IMG/VR virus record: IMGVR_UViG_3300025110_000036
Span: 1-41,200 of that record
Origin: a virus
Direction: 5' to 3' (one strand)
DNA length: 41,200 bases
Part shown: positions 1 to 6,646 of the stretch, piece after piece
Layout of the letters: every line of letters begins with the position of its first letter
Numbering within the stretch: the stretch's first letter is position 1
Notes under the pieces: generated by a model
The model's database searches: none
Told to the model about the DNA's origin: nothing
Seen by the model: only the letters and a program-made list of their open reading frames with translations
Position numbers and translations under genes: made by a program

Positions 1-6
1 AGTAGT

Positions 7-228
7 TTATTCATCTAATACCTTTACAATTCTTTTACCATATTTTGTTTGCTCGTCGAGTTCAACCTTTGCTTTGATAATTTTACAACTAAAAATCACG
101 CGCTCAGGATTTAATTCACGAGAAGCTATGCGCTTGGACTTGAGGCATGAACTGAGATCGGGCTTGTAAACATGCTCGATCATATTTCCGTTTAAAAATA
201 ATAATAATGCTGTTACCGTTTCTATCAT
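7..228 (-). CDS. Small conserved-type phage protein, 73 aa, unknown function
   Basis: The ATG overlaps the TAA of the 134-aa gene (TAATG at 228-232), which fixes the start. The N-terminus has a short hydrophobic stretch (residues 5-12), too short for a confident membrane anchor. The rest is basic and mixed in charge, with two cysteines (about residues 28 and 48) that could pair. I recognise the general type from marine phage genomes, where it is annotated as hypothetical. It is the last gene of the minus-strand envelope cassette in this window. Only six bases follow the stop, so no terminator can be judged. Function is unknown. Confidence 0.75.
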   Translation of the reverse strand: MIETVTALLLFLNGNMIEHVYKPDLSSCLKSKRIASRELNPERVIFSCKIIKAKVELDEQTKYGKRIVKVLDE

Positions 229-632
229 TAATGTTCTCCATTTCCATTAGCAAACGATCTTTGTTTGTCTTTTAATTTTTCAATATCACTTAAAACTTTT
301 TCCATGTCTTGTTGTAAACGTAAAATGTTTACTGAATTTGACATCATATTTTCCATACGGTCTTCCATCTTAGTTATTTGTCCTGCCATGTGCTCCACTA
401 ACATGAAAAGCTCAGATTCTCCTGATGACTGGCCCAGCTCACCCCTGGGGTATTTAATTCTAAATTCTGAATTTTGATCTAAGTCTTTTGTGTGCATTTG
501 CAATAATGTGTCGTGTTGGTTGAGCTTTTCTTGAATTTGAAAGTAGCCCATGGTTCCGAGACTGACCATAATAATTAAACTAATTACGGTCTTCATAGGC
601 ATATTTACATTTTGCTCGGGTCCTATTTTCAT
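228..632 (-). CDS. Membrane-anchored coiled-coil protein, 134 aa
   Basis: A hydrophobic segment at about residues 14-31 looks like a single N-terminal transmembrane anchor. It is followed by a hydrophilic region and a heptad-like coiled coil in the C-terminal half (about residues 75-125, rich in M, L, E, K). That arrangement fits a protein anchored in the inner membrane with a periplasmic coiled coil, as in i-spanins, but no sequence signature proves this. The gene starts two bases after the stop of the 96-aa gene (TAATATG) and its own stop is fused to the next start. The neighbouring exported proteins suggest an envelope or lysis role, which is inference. Confidence 0.75.
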   Translation of the reverse strand: MKIGPEQNVNMPMKTVISLIIMVSLGTMGYFQIQEKLNQHDTLLQMHTKDLDQNSEFRIKYPRGELGQSSGESELFMLVEHMAGQITKMEDRMENMMSNSVNILRLQQDMEKVLSDIEKLKDKQRSFANGNGEH

Positions 633-633
633 A

Positions 634-924
634 TTAGTTTGATAGTGGATTGCTCGTGCTTACTTTAATTTCTTCTAATTGAATTTTTAGTAGTTCAATT
701 TCTTTTTGTAATACAGCAATACTAGTCTTATTTTGTGCTACACTATTTTTAGCGTCTCCTATTTTTGCTGCTAACGGTGTTAAGTCAGGTGCTGTCTGTT
801 CAGACAGAGTATCTAACTTTGTTGTAATCTCACCGTATTTTACAAAACCACCACCTATTGCTACGATAGCTGCAATTAATGCAGCAACGCCAGCCAGTTG
901 ATCTTTTAAATTAAATTTTGCCAT
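634..924 (-). CDS. Membrane plus coiled-coil protein, 96 aa (spanin-like architecture)
   Basis: Residues about 9-29 are strongly hydrophobic (A, I, V, G rich) and form one transmembrane segment. Residues about 35-88 form a long amphipathic, coiled-coil-like stretch. The start overlaps the end of the 592-aa exported protein gene by 14 bases in another frame. Small size, one N-terminal membrane anchor and a coiled coil are the architecture of i-spanins and of some holin-associated phage proteins. No endolysin is visible next to it, so a lysis role is a hypothesis only. The next gene (134 aa) has the same architecture, so the two may act as a pair. Confidence 0.75.
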   Translation of the reverse strand: MAKFNLKDQLAGVAALIAAIVAIGGGFVKYGEITTKLDTLSEQTAPDLTPLAAKIGDAKNSVAQNKTSIAVLQKEIELLKIQLEEIKVSTSNPLSN

Positions 925-2689
925 TTTTTAATTGCTCCAGTTCTATTAATAATCTTTGTTTTTCAAGATTAAGTTTATGCAAGGTATTTGCCTTGATCGC
1001 CACTTTATCATTATTAACATACGTTGCAAGGCTTACATTGGCATAAATTTGACGTTCATCAAAGATCTGTAATTGTTCTAAATAGATGTCTTTTGGCTCA
1101 TAAAATACAGTATTTTGATATAGGTTAAGAGCATCTTTATCACCCATCATAATATCTAATTTGATTAAGTTTTTAATTGCTAAATTTTTTATAGGATTTT
1201 TAATTTTGGCATCCACCTTTTTCATTACCAGTTCAAGTTTGGCAACTTCAGCTTTTTCCGATTGTACACCTTCTTGCTCTTGACGATTCGCTGTCTCAGT
1301 AGTGGACTTGCTAGTAGTCTCGCTAGTAGGTTTCTCTTCTTTAGGTTCTTCTTTTTTTTCTTCATTTTTTGTTTCTCTTTTTACCATTTGAGTTGGTTTC
1401 TTTTCAACTGGTTTTTCTTCCTTTGCTGGTTTCATACTTGGTGGGGCCTTTGTAATTTTCTGTGCTTCTTCCTTTTTAGCTGGTGAAATCGTCTCTTTTT
1501 TAGAAACCATTGGTAATGTTTCCTTAGGCGTTTCTGTCTTTGCATTGACTTCCTCCTTCATTTTTTCAACAGGTGGTTCCATTTTTGATGGTGGTGCCAC
1601 CGCTTCCATTATTTGCATAAAAGGCATTTCTTCCTGGACCATTGTAACAATTTCTTCTTTTAATGTTTCAATAGGTTTTTCTTCTAACACACTACTAAAT
1701 GTTTCTTGAACCATTGCTGTTTCCATAACAATAGCTCCTGTTTCTTGTGAAGCTATTTCTAGAGTTATGCCTGTTTCTTCAAAACTTATTTCTAATCTTG
1801 TTCCTTCTTCTAGGTTTCCTGTTAATGCAAACTCTTCTTCCATTGCAGCTTCCATACCTGATATGACATCCCATATTTCGTTTTCACTTAAGTTGGCAGT
1901 ACCCAATGCTTCGTTTAATTCTTCTATTTCTTCTGTGGTAAAGACTTCATAATCTTCAGTTGGAAAATCCATTAACAATTCAGCTCCTAATAGATTAGGA
2001 CCTCGAAGTGCTGATGTGCTTTGAGAACCATCAAGACCTTCCCAGTACCATTCATAAGATGCTGCACCCGTTCCATTCCAAACTAAATTGTCATGAAACT
2101 TTGCACTGTTTGCATTATATCCTGCATCGTCTGTTCTATTCGTAGTCATTTCTGCTAATGTATTTCCATTAGCATCTTTTATTTTTACATGTAAATTGTA
2201 CGAATCATCTGCTCCTGATGAATAACCACAGCTATGGCTACTACTGCCATCTTCACAGTTTTGTACAGAAAAATATGAATTTAATTGTATGCCACCATCT
2301 AATTTTTTTTGTGTTGAAGTATAAGTTGTGCTTGATTCCGTGCCATCAATTCCTATTAAAGTACCACTAGCAGATACTTTCATATCACGAGATGCTTCTA
2401 GTTCACCTGATAAAGCGCGACCACACGCATTATTAATTTGTGTGGTACAGGTAATTGTAAAACCATTATGAGTGCCGTTATTTGTAAGATCTACGTTTGA
2501 CCCTGTTTTTACACCATCTAAATCAAAAGCATCTCTGCTTGAAGATGTTGTTCCTGCGTTGGGTAATATGTTAGTTGTTGTTGCAGTATCATTTTCTGCT
2601 TGAACTGTATTAGCAAAACAACTAGCTAATGCATAACAACAAAAGAAAGCAATTGCGAGAGTTTTAATTTTTAATTTAAACTCGTTCAT
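911..2689 (-). CDS. Exported protein, 592 aa, beta domain plus long charged Pro/Lys/Glu linker
   Basis: The N-terminus is a signal peptide: basic start, hydrophobic core at about residues 10-24. It contains an LASC lipobox-like motif at 22-25 and, alternatively, an AxA-type site near residue 31, so lipoprotein and free export are both possible. Residues about 40-230 look beta-rich, with two close cysteine pairs. Residues about 240-340 are acidic. About 345-460 form a Pro/Lys/Glu-rich, TonB-like low-complexity linker able to span a periplasm. The C-terminal ~120 residues are helical. It lies between another exported protein and two membrane/coiled-coil proteins. It could be an envelope-spanning lysis or superinfection factor, but I do not recognise its function. 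Confidence 0.8.
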   Translation of the reverse strand: MNEFKLKIKTLAIAFFCCYALASCFANTVQAENDTATTTNILPNAGTTSSSRDAFDLDGVKTGSNVDLTNNGTHNGFTITCTTQINNACGRALSGELEASRDMKVSASGTLIGIDGTESSTTYTSTQKKLDGGIQLNSYFSVQNCEDGSSSHSCGYSSGADDSYNLHVKIKDANGNTLAEMTTNRTDDAGYNANSAKFHDNLVWNGTGAASYEWYWEGLDGSQSTSALRGPNLLGAELLMDFPTEDYEVFTTEEIEELNEALGTANLSENEIWDVISGMEAAMEEEFALTGNLEEGTRLEISFEETGITLEIASQETGAIVMETAMVQETFSSVLEEKPIETLKEEIVTMVQEEMPFMQIMEAVAPPSKMEPPVEKMKEEVNAKTETPKETLPMVSKKETISPAKKEEAQKITKAPPSMKPAKEEKPVEKKPTQMVKRETKNEEKKEEPKEEKPTSETTSKSTTETANRQEQEGVQSEKAEVAKLELVMKKVDAKIKNPIKNLAIKNLIKLDIMMGDKDALNLYQNTVFYEPKDIYLEQLQIFDERQIYANVSLATYVNNDKVAIKANTLHKLNLEKQRLLIELEQLKNGKI

Positions 2690-2695
2690 TTAATT

Positions 2696-3292
2696 TTACC
2701 TTGTGTGAAGTTCAGGTACAATTGGTTTAGGTTCTACTTTTTTTCTCTCTTTCATACGTTTAACGTATGCTTTATAATCAGGTCTTTCAAAATCATATTT
2801 TTCCCACAATGCTAAAGCTTGCTTACCTATTTTACCATCGATTGGGCACGGTGTGCCTGCTTGTATCATTGATTCAAAAACTCTTTCATCTTGGCAGAGT
2901 ATAGCAACTGCTGCTACTTTCATACCAAAGTCATTTAAAATTCTAGCTAGTTTAAGTCGTTCACAATTTTTGTCAATAACATGTTTTCCACCAGATACTC
3001 CAATACCAAATGTTTGAACACCTGCAGATATACCAACTGCACAAACATCTTGTGTCATTGAATTGTATGATGGTGCACTAGATGTTGGGGGTGCGGATCT
3101 TATATTACTATTACTGGTGCTATTTGTAGTGGTGCTAGAAGATGAGCCAGATTCATATGTTGTTGCTCCTCCGGTATAGCCTCCTTCGATACTTGTATTA
3201 CTGCCCGAAACGTTCGTTTGATTTCCTGCAGAATAGGCACTTGTAGAGCACACCAATAGTACTAAAAACAATAACGTTGACAGATATTTCAT
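2696..3292 (-). CDS. Exported cysteine-containing conserved phage protein, 198 aa
   Basis: I chose the ATG at 3292 rather than 3310 because it places an AGGT-type ribosome site upstream and starts directly with a signal peptide (Lys-Tyr, then a Leu/Val core, probable cleavage after a Ser-Ala-Tyr-Ser-Ala stretch near residue 22). The mature protein begins with a Ser/Thr/Asn/Gly-rich linker (about 23-80). A compact domain with four cysteines follows (about 83-155), compatible with two disulfides in the periplasm. The C-terminus is basic and proline-containing. Similar exported proteins with this four-Cys domain occur in marine phages as hypotheticals. Its function is unknown. The 592-aa exported protein follows after a 6-base gap. 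Confidence 0.78.
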   Translation of the reverse strand: MKYLSTLLFLVLLVCSTSAYSAGNQTNVSGSNTSIEGGYTGGATTYESGSSSSTTTNSTSNSNIRSAPPTSSAPSYNSMTQDVCAVGISAGVQTFGIGVSGGKHVIDKNCERLKLARILNDFGMKVAAVAILCQDERVFESMIQAGTPCPIDGKIGKQALALWEKYDFERPDYKAYVKRMKERKKVEPKPIVPELHTR

Positions 3293-3300
3293 AATTTTAC

Positions 3301-3459
3301 CTAAAAGCAATTCATTTTATCAAGTTCTGCTGGCTTATCATTATAAAACCAAACATAACTAGATATAACATTACCCTCATCTGTTACGACACATTTTTTA
3401 CCTACCGAGCAGGCGCTCAAAGCAAATAATAATGCTAGTATTAAAAATAATTTATTCAT
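3301..3459 (-). CDS. Small phage lipoprotein, 52 aa
   Basis: The start at 3459 is preferred over an upstream ATG at 3528 because it gives a clean lipoprotein signal (Met-Asn-Lys, hydrophobic core, then an LSAC lipobox with Cys17) and has a GAGGAT ribosome site just upstream. After lipidation and cleavage, about 35 residues would remain, with two further cysteines (about 23 and 51). The first eight bases overlap the end of the Cys-rich peptide gene (ATGAATAA), so the two are translationally coupled. Phage lipoproteins of this size are often o-spanins or superinfection-exclusion factors. This one lacks the proline richness of Rz1. The role is not determined. Confidence 0.7.
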   Translation of the reverse strand: MNKLFLILALLFALSACSVGKKCVVTDEGNVISSYVWFYNDKPAELDKMNCF

Positions 3460-3574
3460 AAGTTTTATCCTCTTCTCTTTGCATACATTCACAGTTTTCA
3501 CAGTCACAACCTTTAGCGTCTGCTTCAACGCAGTGACATAGATGATTACATTTTTTACAGAACCTATCCTCCAT
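3452..3574 (-). CDS. Cysteine-rich mini-protein, 40 aa, probable metal binder
   Basis: The ATG is fused to the TAA of the preceding 27-aa gene (TAATG at 3574) and the stop overlaps the lipoprotein start. The 40 residues contain eight cysteines in the pattern C-x2-C-x3-C-x-C-x7-C-x-C-x2-C-x-C (positions 6, 9, 13, 15, 23, 25, 28, 30) plus His11 and His14. No hydrophobic segment is present, so it should be cytoplasmic. The CxCxxCxC cluster resembles metallothioneins, and a small double zinc knuckle is also possible. I do not recognise the family. That the reading frame is real rests on the two fused junctions and the regular cysteine spacing. Confidence 0.6.
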   Translation of the reverse strand: MEDRFCKKCNHLCHCVEADAKGCDCENCECMQREEDKTYE

Positions 3575-3657
3575 TATTTTTCTGGTAGTCCTTTTGCTAA
3601 CCAATTTATAAATTTAATCCATGGCCAACAAACTATTTTCCATAGTTTTTTAATCAT
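3574..3657 (-). CDS. Tiny Trp-rich hydrophobic/basic peptide, 27 aa
   Basis: The ATG at 3657 has a GAGGAG ribosome site about eight bases upstream, within the end of the 216-aa gene, and overlaps that gene's stop by eight bases. The peptide begins with Lys-Lys, contains three tryptophans within an Ile/Val/Trp/Leu-rich amphipathic stretch and ends with a charged tail. That fits a membrane-associating helix, but it is too short for a certain transmembrane call. Its stop is fused to the next start (TAATG). A longer 64-aa reading from 3768 is possible, but it lies inside the upstream gene and has no comparable ribosome site. Function is unknown. Confidence 0.5.
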   Translation of the reverse strand: MIKKLWKIVCWPWIKFINWLAKGLPEK

Positions 3658-4300
3658 TTTTTTTCTCCTCAATTTCGTAGAAGAAGTTGTCTGTGTCTTC
3701 AGTACGCCATCTACTACTATCTTCGACATTCCAATCACTTGTTTGCACCTTCCAGTTAGGAATTTCATTCTTCACTGTAAATGAAGGAATGCTCCATATT
3801 AATCTATTGTTTGGCTGAGCCGCATAGTTGCCATCATCCAAGGCAAGTATATGAGCGCACTTATGTTCGTGCGGTATTTCAGAATGATCTGTATCTAGTA
3901 TATTACTCTCTGGGTGGGCCCAGTCAACAGTAAAAAGATAAGATCCTGGATGCCATTTTTTATCTTTTCCTATGTATTTACCGTGTTGGCCGTCTAAGAT
4001 ATCGAAAGAAGTAACAGCAGGATGGTAACTGAAACAATTCCAAAGCTCCAACTCGTCAAGTCTAGGCCGAGGAACTTCTTGGACATCAAAGCCTCTTTGT
4101 ATGAAGGCACTAATCGGTAAACGATAGAAGACAGCACCATTTTCCATAATTGCATGAAACAATATGGGACGTCCTGTAATCGATGCCAAAGCAAATATAA
4201 TACAGTCTTCGACTTCTCCATGATGTTTTTTAAGGTCATAAAGGTATTCCCTCCTGATCTGTGCGTACGTCACAGGTATGTTTGCGTTTAAATATGCCAT
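3650..4300 (-). CDS. Conserved-type phage protein, 216 aa, unknown function
   Basis: This soluble protein has no signal peptide. It is rich in Trp, His, Tyr and acidic residues and shows several spaced histidines (about residues 130-150). The C-terminal third is polar and tryptophan-containing. No catalytic motif is secure. The downstream mini-genes start inside its end, so it belongs to the same transcript as the DNA polymerase upstream and the envelope cassette downstream. No good ribosome site precedes the ATG. It looks like a family seen in marine podoviruses as hypothetical. I see no evidence that it is an endolysin, although the region otherwise looks lysis-related. Confidence 0.7.
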   Translation of the reverse strand: MAYLNANIPVTYAQIRREYLYDLKKHHGEVEDCIIFALASITGRPILFHAIMENGAVFYRLPISAFIQRGFDVQEVPRPRLDELELWNCFSYHPAVTSFDILDGQHGKYIGKDKKWHPGSYLFTVDWAHPESNILDTDHSEIPHEHKCAHILALDDGNYAAQPNNRLIWSIPSFTVKNEIPNWKVQTSDWNVEDSSRWRTEDTDNFFYEIEEKKND

Positions 4301-4317
4301 TTAACATATAACCTTTT

Positions 4318-4413
4318 CTATGCAATTGCTAAGAGAACCATAATTACTACTGCAGCAATCACTAATTTTTTGTGATCTGTCCATAGGTGTTCTATTTGAT
4401 CTAATATATTCAT
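4318..4413 (-). CDS. Small single-span membrane peptide, 31 aa
   Basis: A perfect AGGAGG ribosome site lies about six bases before the ATG at 4413, overlapping the stop of the DNA polymerase gene. The peptide has a polar N-terminal half (Asp, Glu, His, Trp, Lys-Lys) followed by a run of Val/Ile/Ala/Met/Leu (about residues 18-31) reaching the C-terminus. It is therefore a tail-anchored single-span membrane peptide. Many phage inner-membrane effectors and small holin-type proteins have this form. Function is unknown. The strong ribosome site is the main evidence that it is expressed. Confidence 0.6.
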   Translation of the reverse strand: MNILDQIEHLWTDHKKLVIAAVVIMVLLAIA

Positions 4414-4421
4414 GTTTCCTC

Positions 4422-6269
4422 CTATTTGTCGTATATATCTCCCCAATTTTTACCTGATTCATAATCAACTTTATTAGGGACGTCTAACTTAACAGCATTC
4501 TCCATAATCTCAACTACTTTTTTTGCCTGTTCCGGAGACTCAACAGATAAATCTAATTCATCATGAATTTGAATATGAGCTATAATACCTTCCTTGTATA
4601 AATCAAGCATTGATTTTTTAGTCATATCTGCTGCTGATCCTTGTATAAGTTTGTTTAATGCTTTGTATGTATATGCTCTTCTTATATTACCTTGTCCATG
4701 TTCTTGCACTGCTTGCTCAAATGGTAAAGCTTTATTTATTCCAAAACGATTTGGTTCCCATAAATGGAAGCGACAAAGACGACCTAGCAACGTACGGATT
4801 TGTCCTCGTTGTTGTGCTCTGTTAGATACAGACTTCATTAATGTTTTTACAAATGGAACTCGTTGATGATAGATAGCAAATAGTTCTTCCGCTTTATCTT
4901 TTGATACTCCTAGCTCTGCTTGCAACTTAGCTTTACCCATTCCATAAAATAAACCAAGATTAATTGTTTTAGCTTGGTCTCGTGGTATGTCAGCCATTTT
5001 AGAAACAGTTGTATGAAAGTCTGCGTCTGAATTTAGATAAGCATCTTTAACTCCAAAGACACTTGTATCTTGATCAAGGGATGCATAGTGAACTACAAGT
5101 CTTGGTTCTTGTTGACTGTAGTCAAAACATCCCCACTCGCAACCTTCTTCAGGTACAAAGAGGGATCTTATCAATGGACCTAAATCTTTGTTACGAGCGG
5201 GAATCTGTTGTAAATTAGGATTAGAATACGAAAATCTTCCAGTGACTGTTCCACCTTGATCAGATCTTATTTGATTAATATCTGCGTGTATTCTACCTTT
5301 ATGTTCATATCTTATAATAGTATCAATAAATGTTGTATGTGCCTTGTTAACTTCTCTTGCTTTTGCTATCTTCTGTACTAGAGGATGACTATGAGCAGAG
5401 AGAAAATTTTTTGTAAATGAAGGCGCTTTGGTCTTTAAAGTTCTTTCGTATTCTAATCCAAGTTTGTCAAAAACTTTGGCTATCGATCGTGCGGCCCATA
5501 TTTGACAATCTATTTGTGTTTCTTTTTTTACTTCTTGCAGCAATTGCTTTTCTTGTTCAAACAATTTTTGTTTCAGCTTATGCGCATTTTCCACGTCGAC
5601 ACGAACGCCTTTAAATTTCATATCAACTAAACATGGAAATAAGTCTGTCTCTAAATTAAAAATAGCTTCTAGATCCTGGTCAATAATTTCTTTTTGCATG
5701 ACTTTCCATAAATCTAATGTTAGTTCAGCATCTCTTTCTGCATAACTACCTACATACATAGATGGTAACATCCACATATCAGATTTAGGATCAATACCCC
5801 ATTCATTTGCTGCAGCTCTTAATTCTGTTTCATTTTTACCACGGCCAACATAGTCCCAACCTAAAGAATTTAAATCAAATCTAAATCTATTTTCATTAAC
5901 TAATGATGCTGCAATCATAGTATCAAAGATTCTACCATTTATTTTGATACCCATGGATCTTATCCAACATACATCATACATTGCATTGTGAAATATTTTG
6001 TCAGCATTAGACTTACAAACATCTGTAAACCATTGAATGACTTTAGCTTTTTCTAAATTTCCTCCGCCTTTGTGATCAAAAGGAAAGTATCCTGAGTAGC
6101 CATCTGTGGCTACAGCGATACCTACAACTTTTCCTCTACCTACTACAGCGCCTGATCCCATTGATTTTAAATCAGGATCATGTGTTTCTAAATCAATTGC
6201 AATTTGAGAACAGTCTCGTAAATCTGGAAACTCTTCTGGTTTATTCCATTCAGTTTGTGCTTTAAACAT
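4422..6269 (-). CDS. polA: Family A DNA polymerase with 3'-5' exonuclease
   Basis: This is the replicative DNA polymerase, 615 aa. Proofreading motifs are present: Exo I Asp26/Glu28, Exo II Asn95/Asp99 and Exo III Tyr176-x3-Asp180. Polymerase motifs are complete: a TGRF...NLQQIP stretch at about 343-356, motif A DYSQxE at 383-388, motif B R430-x3-K434-x6-FYG (441-443) and motif C HDE at 569-571. The residue equivalent to E. coli Phe762 is Leu438. The 5' nuclease domain of cellular Pol I is absent, as is usual for phage enzymes. The start is fused to the stop of the DUF3310 gene (TAATG). It should work with the AEP primase and the SF1 helicase encoded just upstream. Confidence 0.97.
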   Translation of the reverse strand: MFKAQTEWNKPEEFPDLRDCSQIAIDLETHDPDLKSMGSGAVVGRGKVVGIAVATDGYSGYFPFDHKGGGNLEKAKVIQWFTDVCKSNADKIFHNAMYDVCWIRSMGIKINGRIFDTMIAASLVNENRFRFDLNSLGWDYVGRGKNETELRAAANEWGIDPKSDMWMLPSMYVGSYAERDAELTLDLWKVMQKEIIDQDLEAIFNLETDLFPCLVDMKFKGVRVDVENAHKLKQKLFEQEKQLLQEVKKETQIDCQIWAARSIAKVFDKLGLEYERTLKTKAPSFTKNFLSAHSHPLVQKIAKAREVNKAHTTFIDTIIRYEHKGRIHADINQIRSDQGGTVTGRFSYSNPNLQQIPARNKDLGPLIRSLFVPEEGCEWGCFDYSQQEPRLVVHYASLDQDTSVFGVKDAYLNSDADFHTTVSKMADIPRDQAKTINLGLFYGMGKAKLQAELGVSKDKAEELFAIYHQRVPFVKTLMKSVSNRAQQRGQIRTLLGRLCRFHLWEPNRFGINKALPFEQAVQEHGQGNIRRAYTYKALNKLIQGSAADMTKKSMLDLYKEGIIAHIQIHDELDLSVESPEQAKKVVEIMENAVKLDVPNKVDYESGKNWGDIYDK

Positions 6270-6646
6270 TAGTTATGAGGACATCCTTTCTTCCATTCTT
6301 CGTAGCCTTCGACCCATTCTTTTTGTGTAGTCTTAGCTGGTTTAATCATTCCCCACGAATTTTGTGGAGGGTAAGTTTTCTCTGCTTGTTCTTTAGTAAT
6401 ACCGGCGTTTCGATATTCCTCTTCTTCTGTCATTGGTATTGTTGGATAGTCTCTTTCAATTATCATTTCAATAAAATGTACAGCTTTTTCTAAATCTTCC
6501 TTTCCATTTTTGTATCTGTGTCTACAGACATATTTAATAACATTTCCTTCCGGGAAAAGCAACTCGTTCTCAATTACAAATTTACTTGGCTGTATCGAAA
6601 ATTTCTGATAATGTTTTCCACCAATTTGTTTATCGTATGCACTCAT
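6269..6646 (-). CDS. DUF3310-type phage protein, 125 aa
   Basis: The N-terminal ~65 residues match the DUF3310 (SaV-like) pattern: GGKHYQ, then IQPxxFxxxN, then EGNVIKYVCRH, followed by KNGxEDLEKAxHFIE. This family is common in phage nucleotide-metabolism and replication operons and is sometimes called nucleotide kinase-like, although its biochemical role is not established. The C-terminal half is charged, with tryptophans, and is not recognised. The start overlaps the stop of the SF1 helicase by four bases (ATGA), and the stop is fused to the DNA polymerase start, so the three are coupled. Confidence 0.85.
   Translation of the reverse strand: MSAYDKQIGGKHYQKFSIQPSKFVIENELLFPEGNVIKYVCRHRYKNGKEDLEKAVHFIEMIIERDYPTIPMTEEEEYRNAGITKEQAEKTYPPQNSWGMIKPAKTTQKEWVEGYEEWKKGCPHN

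Noticed and set aside
1262-1486. Phe-rich plus-strand frame opposite the Lys/Glu linker
   Set aside because: It is simply the antisense of AAA/GAA codons in the exported protein.
3658-3768. Longer 64-aa version of the 27-aa peptide starting at 3768
   Set aside because: The extension lies wholly inside the 216-aa gene; the GAGGAG site supports the start at 3657.
3542-3784. 80-codon plus-strand frame
   Set aside because: It overlaps three minus-strand coupled genes in antisense and has no promoter or ribosome site.
4422-6269. Temperate life style inferred from the Leu762-type polymerase
   Set aside because: No integrase, repressor, excisionase or attachment site is visible, and a residue correlation is not proof.
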